DNA of 64,000 bases from Micropterix aruncella (taxonomy: Eukaryota > Arthropoda > Insecta > Lepidoptera > Micropterigidae), in contig OX155973.1 in assembly GCA_944548615.1 (NCBI GenBank), forward strand, positions 2,622,215 to 2,686,214. The letters run 5' to 3'. Shown one piece after another: positions 56,311 through 64,000 of this stretch. The translations under genes were made by a program, and so were the position numbers. Below the pieces are notes generated by a model. That model was not told the DNA's origin, ran no database searches, and worked only from the letters and a program-made list of their open reading frames with translations. Positions within the stretch are counted from its first letter, which is position 1. Every line of letters begins with the position of its first letter.

Positions 56311-56940
56311 TATTGACTGTTGACTATGGGAATTATGTTTATAGCAGAATATTTAATATTTTATAGATTTATACAGCAATTTTATGACCGAATGAAATTA
56401 ATTGAGCTGTTACATAGATTGGTACGTTTGGCGCCGATCGCCTCCCCCTCATATTGCGACCGCGGCCATTTCCTCGTCTCTCCCACGCGCGGCTGCCTCT
56501 GGCGCGTCATCAGGCTGGCTGGCTCCCAACAGCGCAAGAGTAATCGGAAACCAACGCCTCCGCCTCGATCCACCAACGAAGGGTCAACCACACCGTCCGG
56601 AAACTGACACTGACTCACTTGCTATCATACAAATTACCGACAATATAAACGTTTTCTTCTGCTACAATGAGCTTAAAAAAATAATCGGTTGTATCACTCC
56701 AAAACTTTTCCGGCAAGTAGCCAAAGACTTATGGAAGGATTTTGAGCGCGATGTCGCTTCGGAAAGGAAGTTTTTTTTGAGATGACGACGGAAATATCTA
56801 TTTTGAGCCCTCCTGAGACGATTAAGATTATTTACAGATTGAAGTCTGTATGTGTATATTCCTCAGCGATAGCACCCAAACCTTCAGGATACCTCCGTCC
56901 TTCAGGATACCTCCGGGAGGACGGAGGTATCCAGAAAGTT
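56311..56940. other. Non-coding; GC-rich patch and family G fragment
   Basis: 56420-56610 is GC-rich with no family assigned. 56670-56890 holds family G motifs (CTTTTCCGGCAAGTAGCC, ATCTATTTTGAGCCCTCC). A hairpin around 56888-56930 pairs GGATACCTCCGTCC with GGACGGAGGTATCC. Confidence 0.4.
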
Positions 56941-57340
56941 AATTCCAGACGGAGATATCCTGCTAAAACTGGTAGTCAGGGGGCGAGGCTTCCTACTGGT
57001 TACCTTTCCCGGTGCCTTGCCGTAAGGCGTTGGCCTCTGACGGGCAGGTGGCGGAGCTTGATGGTGGACTGTTTTGTCCTAAGTCTTCTGCGCTCACCTA
57101 ACGGGAGACAGAACGATACCTATCGTTAAAACCTTCTGAAGTGACGGGTTCGCCCATTGTAGTTGACAACTCTAGTTAGTGCGCAAACCGCCCAGGAGAC
57201 TGGCCCGCAGGCCAGCGTCCAACTCTAGCTCTCCCTTATGCGTGGAGGTCGCCGGATGCGTGTTGACCCGTGCGTTTGACTGACCCTATACAAATGGCTC
57301 TTAGTGGCCAAACTGCAACAGAGCCTATTACCTCCCGGTG
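56941..57340. repeat. Family A fragments, copy A14 (+) and an inverted piece
   Basis: 56941-57175 (+) is the 3' half, ending with GTGACGGGTTCGCCC and CTCTAGTT. 57178-57340 is a 5' half in minus orientation (GCGGAGGTCGCC-like, GTGTTGACCCGTGCG, TTAGTGGCCAAACTGC). Confidence 0.6.
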
Positions 57341-57724
57341 ACGCTTGGACAGACAGACAGCGATGCCTCACCAATAGGGTTCCGTTCTGAACACTAAAAA
57401 TTGTCTTTGTCGATGTCGTTTCCGCTCCGAAGTCGCGAGGTCGCCCCAAGAAGAGTCCTTCTCCCTCGTTTCATTAGTAAATTCCATTCTGTGCTCGAAA
57501 TTACGCTTAAGAATGCAAAGAAGCGTTCACCTGAGAGAATGGAAAGTGTACCTATTGCATTGGCGTGTCGGCCGCGCCGTCACGAATTCAACTTTAGCCT
57601 GCGAATTATTCAGTCGTGACCGCGGACGCCGGACGAACTTTTACTCCTCTCCAATTTACTTCGCGCGCGCTAAACTCTTCTTTGCATAAGACCATCGGCG
57701 ACCATGACTACGATTCTCACTGCG
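57341..57724. other. GC-rich non-coding or unknown
   Basis: No ORF of known family. GC content is above average with CGCGCGCGCT at 57662. Possibly an unannotated regulatory segment or part of an exon; no support for either. Confidence 0.3.
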
Positions 57725-58325
57725 GGAGCTAATTGGCCCTGTTGAGTTGGCCACGAAGCCCATGACCCATCCGTCGGCCTCCACGCAGAAGTGCAAGCCA
57801 GGGTAGGACTCTAGCCTGCGGGCCAGTTTCCCCTAGGAGTCAACCTTCGGGCGCTTCTGGACGGTCTTCAGAGCCGGGGGAGTCTGAAAACAGTACTGTC
57901 TCCTATAGAGCGGAGGTAGTTGTTCACCTTACGGCAACTGCTCTTGAAACGACCAATCGGCTAACCCGGTAACGGGTGAACAGCCGGGCAAAGGATGCCG
58001 TGGTCCGCGATAGACTCGGTTGACACCGTTTCACCGCTACGTAAGGGGAGGATCGCGCAAGCGACCTCGAACTCGTAAATAGTCGGGAGACCGGAGTAAT
58101 CTGGTTGCAACTGGAAGTAAGGGCGCGAGTGTCGGCCCGCTGGGTAACATACCTGGCTATCTCGCGGATAAGGCGTTGGCCTCTTACGGGCATGTGGCGG
58201 AGCTTGACGGTGGACTGTTTTGTCCTAAGTCTTCTGCGCTCACCTCACGGGAGACAGAACGATCAAATTTTGTCAAAACTTCCTGAGGTGACAGGTTCGC
58301 CCGTTGTAGTTGACTGCTCTAGTTG
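57725..58325 (+). repeat. Family A repeat, copy A15
   Basis: It starts GGGAGCTAATTGGCCC and ends GTGACAGGTTCGCCCGTTGT and GCTCTAGTTG. It lacks the 5' middle segment between GACGGTCT and GGGGGAGTCTG. No clear flanking duplication. Confidence 0.7.
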
Positions 58326-58326
58326 A

Positions 58327-58650
58327 CTATTGCCATTTCAAGTTGCTAATTTTACGAGCTATGTCAGTAAACTTGGCTCTTCTGCAGATTTCCTCGATTC
58401 CGGTCCTATCACGCAGTGAAACTCTAAGCATAGCACTCCCGTGCCTTGTTGTGCGACATTGTTTGTGTATGAGGCTAATAGTCAGCGACCACGTGCAGTG
58501 CAGTAACACGCACTGATTATAGACTTTCGTCTTGAGGCTCTGCGGTATTTGTGACGAGATAGAAGACATGGCGTCATTTCCCGAACGCTGCCCATCCGAG
58601 TTAGATTCGTCGGCAGACCTATTTGCCGACGTCCTGTACGATGAGACGGC
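58327..58650 (-). pseudogene. RTE-like LINE reverse transcriptase fragment
   Basis: The minus strand reads LKTKVYNQCVLLHCTWSLT, SLIHKQCRTTRHGSAMLRVS and LRDRTGIEEICRRAKFTDIA, then RKISNLKWQ. This matches the C-terminal block of RTE-type insect LINE proteins (YNQCVLP...TWTLT...RAMLGVSLRDRI.NEEIR.RT...DIA). No catalytic site is included. Confidence 0.7.
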
Positions 58651-58754
58651 ATATTATTATATATCTCTATTACTCCGCATTCCACAATCGAATTTTGAAT
58701 ACGACATTTTCTCTATCAATTAAAAAATCACAGCCCATTTGAGTACATAAGGAA

Positions 58755-59668
58755 AGGATCAACCGACACGTGGTGACACGGCATCCTTTGCCCGGCTGTT
58801 CACCCGGAATCGGGTAGCCGATGGTCGTTTCAAGAGCAGTCGCAGTAAGGTCAACAACTACCCCCGCTCTATAGGAGACAGTACTGTTTCCAGACTCCCG
58901 TGGAGAAGTGGGTTTCCCTTTGGGAGGAGTGTAGACTTCCGGGAACCCCAGTTCGGGGGGGACCCCAGTTTCGGGGTCCCCCCCCCCCGACACCAGTGGC
59001 GTGATGCGGAGGCCACTTCCAGCCCGAAGTGCCCGTCTATGTGCCGTCCCCCAAACCGCCCCCGCGGGCGCGTCCCCTGCCTGAGGACCTTGGTTAGGCC
59101 GTCCCCCACGAGACCACCCCGTGACCCATACGTCTACATACCCCCTCACTAACCACTTAGTCCCCCCGACATTCTGTCTGTGTTTGGTAGCCTGTCTTCG
59201 TTTAGCTTTAATTCTGTTTTGTGTTTATTTTATTATTATTTCTACGACTATTTGTTATCTTCTTTTGTTGTTATCTTCTTTTGTTTTTTATACTGAATAA
59301 ATGGGTTCTCGGGGTGGTACGGGGGGGGGCTACCTTTCTTTTTCCCCCGCGCGTATACCCTTCTGGTACGCGTGGGGTGTCGTTGCATGATATCCCGGGC
59401 AGATAAGACGGCCACCGTTGTTATAACTGCCCGGGCGGTGGGTGGGTTCTCCACCCTCACCTGCCGTTGTGCAGACCGTCCAGGATCGCCAAATGATTGG
59501 CTCCTGGGGGAAACTAGCCCTTCGGCCAGAGTCTACAGAACTAGCCCTTCAACCCGGGCTCGCACCTAATGCGTGGAGGCCGCCGGATGGGTGTTGACCC
59601 GTGAGTGTGACCGACCCCGAAATGGGTCTTCGTGACCACAAATGGGTCTTCGTGGCTAACTCAGCAGG
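58755..59668 (-). repeat. Family A repeat, copy A16, split by a GC-rich insertion
   Basis: Family A sequence in minus orientation is present at 58755-58900 and 59461-59668. The intervening 560 bp (58901-59460) is unrelated: GC-rich with poly-C/poly-G runs and then T-rich. The break falls between the CAGACTCCC block and the GCAGACCGTCCAGGA block, which are near neighbours in other copies. Confidence 0.6.
58901..59460. mobile_element. Unclassified insertion in family A copy A16
   Basis: The segment is GC-rich at both ends (GTGGAGAAGTGGGTTTCCC at the left, GGTGGGTTCTCCACCCTCAC at the right), with a T-rich middle. GGAGAA and TTCTCC strings near the two edges hint at short inverted ends. The long minus frames are compositional. 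It may be a LINE 3' region or a non-autonomous element; neither can be shown here. Confidence 0.35.
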
Positions 59669-59689
59669 GCAATAGCAATGGTCCGACTA

Positions 59690-59930
59690 TAGCTCGCAGA
59701 ACTGACAACCGTTGGAGAAAAAAGGTTCCTGAATGGCGACCACGAACCAGCAGATAGGGTGTGGGATGGCCCCCACAAAATGGACCGCTGACATTGCCAC
59801 CGGCGTCGCAGGAAATAGGTGGATGGAGGCGGCTGAAGGCCGTTCGTCGTGGCATTATATGGAGGGAGGCCTGTGTCCATCAGTGGACGTCTACCGGCTA
59901 ATGATGACGATAACGACGATGACGTCATTT
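59690..59930 (+). pseudogene. RTE-like LINE 3' end
   Basis: The + strand, in two frames, reads WRPRTSR, KWTADIATGVAGNRWMEAAE, GRSSWHYMEG and HQWTS, the C-terminus usual in RTE-type LINEs (RW.DDI....G..WM..A..R..W...GEAYVQQWTS). The tail GATGACGATAACGACGATGA is a short tandem repeat as expected. Frameshifted and truncated. Confidence 0.7.
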
Positions 59931-59987
59931 CGTATACGAAACATTCTCTATCGGCTCGAAAGACCAAGCTGCATATGGCTATAATTA

Positions 59988-60665
59988 GGGGAAAATAACA
60001 CAATGATTACCTTTTTTATTGTTTTTCTTCTCGCCGACAGGCTTGACGTCGGCTACATCCGTTGCGTCTGCGCTGAGCTTCCTGTAAATCCCTGATTCCA
60101 GGCATTTCGTCAGGTTCCTGGATGACGGCCTGCTCCTTCTGGCATATCGTGGCGCGGGAGTCTCTTTCAAGTCGTTCACAGAGTAAGAAAAGTAGTTATT
60201 TCTGAGGGTCCTTTCTGGCCCCTCAAGTTTAAAAGTTAGCTTGTGAATAGGCGGCTGATTGTTCAAATTGATATCATCCTGGACGTTGTATAAGCTGATT
60301 ACGTTGCGAAAATTGTGTTTCTTTTTGATTCGGACCCTCGCGTACGGCCCCAGGCCTTCTGGGCCCAGGTTCTCCAAGCTCTTGACGTTGGAACAGTAGT
60401 TGTTGTTCCTCAGGTTGTCTAACTCGTCTTGCGAAGCTACCCTCGTGATCAAACGATCGGCGAAGAGGTTCTCTATGTAGGAGATCCTCGTGCACACGTC
60501 CACGTCGGGTTTGGTGAGGTTCTTGATGTTGTTCTTGATAAGGTTGGTTTGCGTCGGGATGCGGGGGCTTTCGAGGAACCCTTGCTTGTACACTTGGTAG
60601 CTGCGCTTATGCCTCCGCTGATTAGCATTATCGTCCGCGATGAAGGTATCGTCATAATGAGGCAT
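59988..60665 (-). CDS. Unknown open frame, possible host exon or short gene
   Basis: The minus strand is open from a stop at 60692-60690 to the stop at 59988-59990. From the first ATG (60665-60663) it encodes 226 residues. The N-terminal region is charged (NQRRHKRSYQVYKQ); the middle has KNLTKPDVDVCTRISYIENL and LRNNNYCSNVKSLENLGPEG; then KHNFRNVISLYNVQDDINL and HKLTFKLEGPERTLRNNYFS follow; the end is basic and Lys-rich. No transmembrane segment, signal peptide or known domain is apparent. A donor-like AAAAAAG then GTAATC at 60010-60005 could end an exon 21 bp before the stop, and GAAAG at about 60681 could be a weak acceptor. GC content and codon spread are above the surroundings and it matches no transposon family I know. 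Real gene or exon is likely, function unknown. Confidence 0.6.
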
Positions 60666-60880
60666 TATGAACACGTCACTTTCAGAAAATCATTTTTAAT
60701 AGGTTTATATACGACTGTGACAAACACGGAAAACAATAAGTTAAAATTGATCAGAGAATAAGCAAATCGCATCTAATAAAAATATCTCAACACTATTGTA
60801 AGCAAGTACAGTTTGGAAAAAAAATAGAAAATAATACGAAGTGAGGGAAAAATAATTTGACGTGGCAACACTAACCCTCA

Positions 60881-61083
60881 GACGGGTGTTACGCGTTCTA
60901 TCTGGCATCAGTTCAATCCGTGACCTTGATCATGAATTGGCTGATAGACTGATAGAAATTATCAAAATGTTTAAAAATCCACCAGTTCAGTCCATCAGTC
61001 AACGCGATAAACGATCAGTTTCCAGTCAGTCTGACAAACGTCACGGACTGAACTGATGCCAAATTGAAAGTGTAACACCCGTC
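60881..61083. mobile_element. Palindromic MITE
   Basis: Ends GACGGGTGTTAC and GTAACACCCGTC are perfect inverted repeats. The arms continue imperfectly (CTGGCATCAGTTCAATCCGT against its partner GGCATCAGTTCAGTCCGTGA), giving arms of about 48 bp in a 203-bp element. No clear target duplication, so superfamily is not assigned. Confidence 0.65.
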
Positions 61084-61169
61084 ATACGTCACATGTGTTG
61101 AATGCTGGTGGTTATGTTTATGAAATTACATTCATTTTATTATTTATTCTTGCTATTCACGTTCACGGG

Positions 61170-61203
61170 TAGGACCCTGGCCTGCGGGCCAGTTTCCCCT
61201 AGA
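61170..61203 (+). repeat. Family A fragment A17
   Basis: A 34-bp piece (TAGGACCCTGGCCTGCGGGC onward) matches the family A block before the GGCGCTCC segment. It abuts the mariner remnant directly. Confidence 0.45.
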
Positions 61204-61675
61204 CGTCATCGTCACACACCAGAGACCAAGCAGCAGTCGAACCAGCGGACTTCTCCATGCGAATCTGCTCCGAAAAAGCCAAAGACGGTTCCATCGGCCG
61301 GAAAGGTCATGGCCATCATTTTTTGAGATTCGCAATCTGTGATCTACATCGACTTTTTGCAGACGGCAAGAACGATCACGGGGCAGTGATTTATTGGGTC
61401 AATTCGATGGCGTATTGAAGGAGAAACGGCCTCTCTGGCAGCTGAAAAAGTGCTCTTCCACCACGACAACTTTCCGGCCCATTCATCCCGAGTTGCCACG
61501 GACAAATTAGTTGAATTGGGCTACGAGGTGGTGCCGCATTCCCCGAAATCTCCAGACCTAAACCGTGCGACCTTCTTTTGTTCCTAAACATGAAGACTTG
61601 GCTCGAGGGCAAACGCTTCACGTCAAATGAGGAGGTCATCGCCGCCACGAATGCCTATTTTGTATAGTTCCCAAG
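61204..61675 (+). pseudogene. mariner transposase remnant (second lineage)
   Basis: In successive frames the + strand reads PETKQQSNQRTSPCESAPKK, KVMAIIF, a YIDFLQTARTITG-like piece, KVLFHHDNFPAHSSRVATDK, LVELGYEVVPHSPKSPDL and MRRSSPP-type sequence after a frameshift. The block order matches the mellifera-like mariner group, different from the element at 43764-45415. HHDN is kept, but the PPYSPDLAPCDFFLF segment is mutated, there are several frameshifts, and no TIRs are seen. Confidence 0.75.
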
Positions 61676-62198
61676 TTTTTATTAATCTACCCTCGTATGT
61701 GTTGCCTATTTGATTTTGAAATACCGAAATGACATACACCCTTCTTGGCGCATATGAAAGTCTGCAACTCCATTGACCGAAATGCTGCGGCGAACGGACT
61801 TTTAAATGCGTCCTCGATATCACAATAGTCCGAAATTACTTCACAAATCTGATAGTATAGCCATATTATAACCTCTTAATCATCACCGTATCATTAAACA
61901 GTGGATATATATATAGCAATTTGCATACTATTACAACTTTTTACTCATCTCAGGCAATTGAACCGAAACAAAGCCCAAACAATACTTTACAATACTGACT
62001 TAGGTCGATGCTACCGCTGTGATTAATGTATGATGTCATCACAGATTGCGGAGCTCTCTTGATTGAATTGTCTATTCGCCGAAATCGAAACATGTTTACG
62101 GAGCAGTTCCATTGTTTTAAAGATTTATAGACACCGTTTTGCTTGTAGATATGCAAGATATTATTTCTGAGATAATAAAAGTGTCTAGTCCAGTGGTT
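61676..62198. other. Non-coding stretch
   Basis: No recognised feature beyond possible 3' flank of the mariner remnant. Confidence 0.35.
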
Positions 62199-62290
62199 CC
62201 CAACCTTTTACTGACCAGGGACTGCTAAGACTATGTAGCTATTATAGTTCACCGGCAGTTGCATTTACGGAAACGAAATCATATCTTATT
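62199..62290. mobile_element. hAT terminal sequence
   Basis: CAGTGGTTCCCAACCTTTTA is the typical 5' terminus of many hAT elements. The partner end was not found in the window, so extent is unknown. Confidence 0.45.
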
Positions 62291-62588
62291 GTTTCAAGTG
62301 ATTGAAACTGAATCCAAACAACCTTTGTTAAATTAAACATCAAATGTAACAAGATTGGCAAATTATAAATTCACTACCGATTATGTCGATATGAAAAAGT
62401 CGACTAATCAACTTGCAAATGATTACTACAGTAGATACGGTCTTTTAATATCGTTCCTCAAACGTTTCATGGCGTTTTAAGATCTTTTTGAATCAACAAT
62501 TAATTACTTGGCGAGGAGGGCTTGTCTACTTGCCGGGAAAGTCTTTGGGTGACAAAACCGATTTTTTTACTCTGACCGTCGGGAGGTT
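62291..62588. other. Non-coding; short family G piece
   Basis: 62505-62585 contains CTACTTGCCGGGAAAGTCTT, the family G end motif. The remainder is AT-rich. Confidence 0.4.
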
Positions 62589-63310
62589 GGAGGTATCTTG
62601 GTTAATTCCAGACGGAGATATCCTTCTAAAACTGGTAGACAGAGGGCGAGGCTGCCCGCTGGGTACCTTTCCCGGTGCCTCGCCGTAAAGCATCCACTAC
62701 ACTACTCGCGAAGTTGCTTCGACGAAGTACTTGTTGAAGTTGACCGAAGTGCGAAGTACGTGACTACACACTCATGCAACTTCGCGAGGAGCACAGTCGC
62801 CCTGCGGCGACCGAACGGTATGGATAACGTTCAAATGGCAGCTGCCGTTGCAATGCGCACTCTCGCGTATTATAACTACGTAGGTATTTATCAGTCAACG
62901 AAAATTAAAAAAAAAATGGAAAAGAAGATGGTGGATCCACTGGAACAGAACACGCGAATTGAAGGGAGCCGAGTAGTGTAGTGAGTCGCTTCGTACTCGC
63001 TCCGCGGGCCTTTGACTCGGGCGCTAAAAACCGACACTGATCGAAAGTCGCCCGAGGCGAAGCGAGGATGCCCGAAGCGAGTCGAAGTGCGTCTCCACAC
63101 TCTCGTCCACACCCAACTTTGATCGACTTCGCGAGTAGTGTAGCAGATGTTTAAGTCGATGGCCTCTGTCGGGCATGTGGGCTTAGCTAGACAGTAGATT
63201 TGTATTGTCTCTAAGTCATCTACGCTCACCTCAGGGGAGATAAAAAGATCACTTTCGCTAAAACTTTCCGAGGTGACGGGTTCGCCCGTTGTAGTTGATA
63301 GAGACGCTAG
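62589..63310 (+). repeat. Family A repeat, copy A18, split by a Harbinger-type element
   Basis: Family A sequence at 62589-62688 (GACGGAGATATCC to CTCGCCGTAA) resumes at 63152-63310 (GATGGCCTCTGTCGGGC to hairpin GACGGGTTCGCCCGTTGT). Other copies have CGCCGTAAGGCGTTGGCCTC continuous here. Confidence 0.7.
62689..63151 (+). mobile_element. PIF/Harbinger-type element, internally deleted
   Basis: TAA at 62686-62688 and 63152-63154 flanks ends sharing CTACACTACTCGCGAAGT (left AGCATCCACTACAC..., right reversed AACATCTGCTACAC...). The interior has a short + frame (62821-62979): MDNVQMAAAVAMRTLAYYNY, then KKKMEKKMVDPLEQNTRIEG, which recalls the N-terminus of Harbinger transposases (basic cluster, then W.HP...R...G). 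The Trp is absent and the rest of the gene is missing. Confidence 0.65.
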
Positions 63311-63567
63311 TTGATAAAGAAACCTAATAATTTAACCAATGATAAAAATAATAACATTCAAATATTAGTGCCAAATATCACACGTTTTATATAGGCTGAT
63401 TATATCACAGAAATAATACGGAGAGATAAAATGCCATCTATCATTCTATTTGAACATTAAAATGCGTAATTATTACGTATTGATACCTGTATACCAAATT
63501 AAAAAACTACATATTTATGTAATAGGTGTTTCTATTATCGAAGCCGTTTTTTTTTTTAATTTAAGCG

Positions 63568-63822
63568 TTTATTTCCGTAACAAAATAAATGAACTTAATA
63601 ACAACGTAATTTTGGCGCAACATGGCATCTGTGTACCAAATTTCAAGTCTCTAAGTTCAATATTTCGATATTGAAATATAACTAGTGAAATATAATACGC
63701 GCACTAGTTCTATTTCAATATCGAAATATTGAACTAAGAGACTTGAAATGTAGTACACAGATGCCTTGTTGGACAGAAATCACGTTGTTATTAAGTTAAT
63801 TCATTTTCTTGCGGAAATATTC
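63568..63822. repeat. Long hairpin: about 120-bp inverted arms
   Basis: The left arm (63568-63688) and right arm (63703-63822) are inverted copies with few mismatches. Shared strings include AACTTAATAACAACGT, GGCATCTGTGTAC and CAATATTTCGATATTGAAAT. The centre is about 14 bp. Each arm belongs to family G. Confidence 0.8.
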
Positions 63823-63932
63823 AATCTCACCCCGGTGAATCGATTTCAACCACAACATTTTCAACTCTTGCCATGACCAAATAGTGCCTGAATGTCAAAT
63901 TTCCACACAGACACACATACAACTTGGGTTGT

Positions 63933-64000
63933 CGACTACAGCGGGCGAGCCCATCACCTCAGGAAGATTTAACGATTAGTCGTTCTATCTCCCTGGAGTG
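63933..64000 (-). repeat. Family A repeat, copy A19, cut by the window edge
   Basis: GTTGTCGACTACAGCGGGCG at the start is the family A 3' end in reverse, followed by CGATTAGTCGTTCTATCTCC. The copy continues beyond 64000. Confidence 0.75.

Noticed and set aside
1..64000. LTR retrotransposons, endogenous viruses, CRISPR arrays, operons
   Set aside because: No paired LTRs, gag/pol/env-type frames, regular spaced repeats or prokaryotic gene organisation were seen.

Overview
This is eukaryotic, AT-rich, intron- and repeat-dominated nuclear DNA, most likely from a lepidopteran insect. The evidence is Helitron ends of the type common in moths and butterflies (5' TCCTACTAATATTA, 3' hairpin then CTAG), tRNA-derived SINEs, CR1/L2-like, RTE-like and Jockey-like LINE 3' ends, mariner, Tc1, hAT, piggyBac and Harbinger relics, and spliceosomal exon signals. 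There are no operons, Shine-Dalgarno sites, CRISPR arrays or other prokaryotic features. Ordinary host coding sequence is sparse: two phase-compatible minus-strand exons (1519-1657 and 6906-7107), a minus-strand open exon or short gene (59988-60665), and weaker first-exon candidates (14880-14969 with 15960-16013 on +; 24487-24680 on -).

Layout. 1-11 kb: a piggyBac-type MITE (second copy at 9.8 kb), the two host exons with old LINE fragments in the intron between them, one copy of an abundant retroposon-like repeat (family A), a G-rich repeat, and a 5'-truncated RNase H LINE inserted in a palindrome. 11-25 kb: a tRNA SINE, a 35-bp minisatellite, Helitrons, family A and R repeats, a LINE 3' end (family L), and an AGACTAGAC satellite with a second tRNA SINE in it. 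25-35 kb: family L and H repeats, a Tc1-like shell filled with other repeats, a perfect 120-bp tandem duplication and a cluster of family A copies. 35.7-41.4 kb: a multi-level nest in which a family L LINE is split by another LINE and by a hAT element, and the hAT element is split by a 3.48-kb long-TIR transposon carrying a broken gene with FGTGK, GCDTVS and a cysteine-rich tail. 41.4-43.3 kb: family A split by a CR1 LINE that is itself split by a Jockey-like LINE. 43.8-45.4 kb: a mariner split by a hAT MITE that is split by a Harbinger MITE. 45-54 kb: G/C-rich compound repeats, LINE fragments, and family A and R copies with nested insertions and a 44-bp minisatellite. 54-64 kb: more family A, RTE LINE fragments, the 60-kb open frame, a second dead mariner, a palindromic MITE, a Harbinger derivative and a long hairpin.

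The window is best read as a transposon graveyard whose relative insertion order can be worked out from target-site duplications (TSDs). The most notable items are the long-TIR element at 37158-40637, family A (about 19 copies in 64 kb, no evident coding capacity, TSDs of about 10-15 bp, hairpin near the 3' end), and the three independent nests. All family names A, L, R, H, G and T2 are labels used only here.
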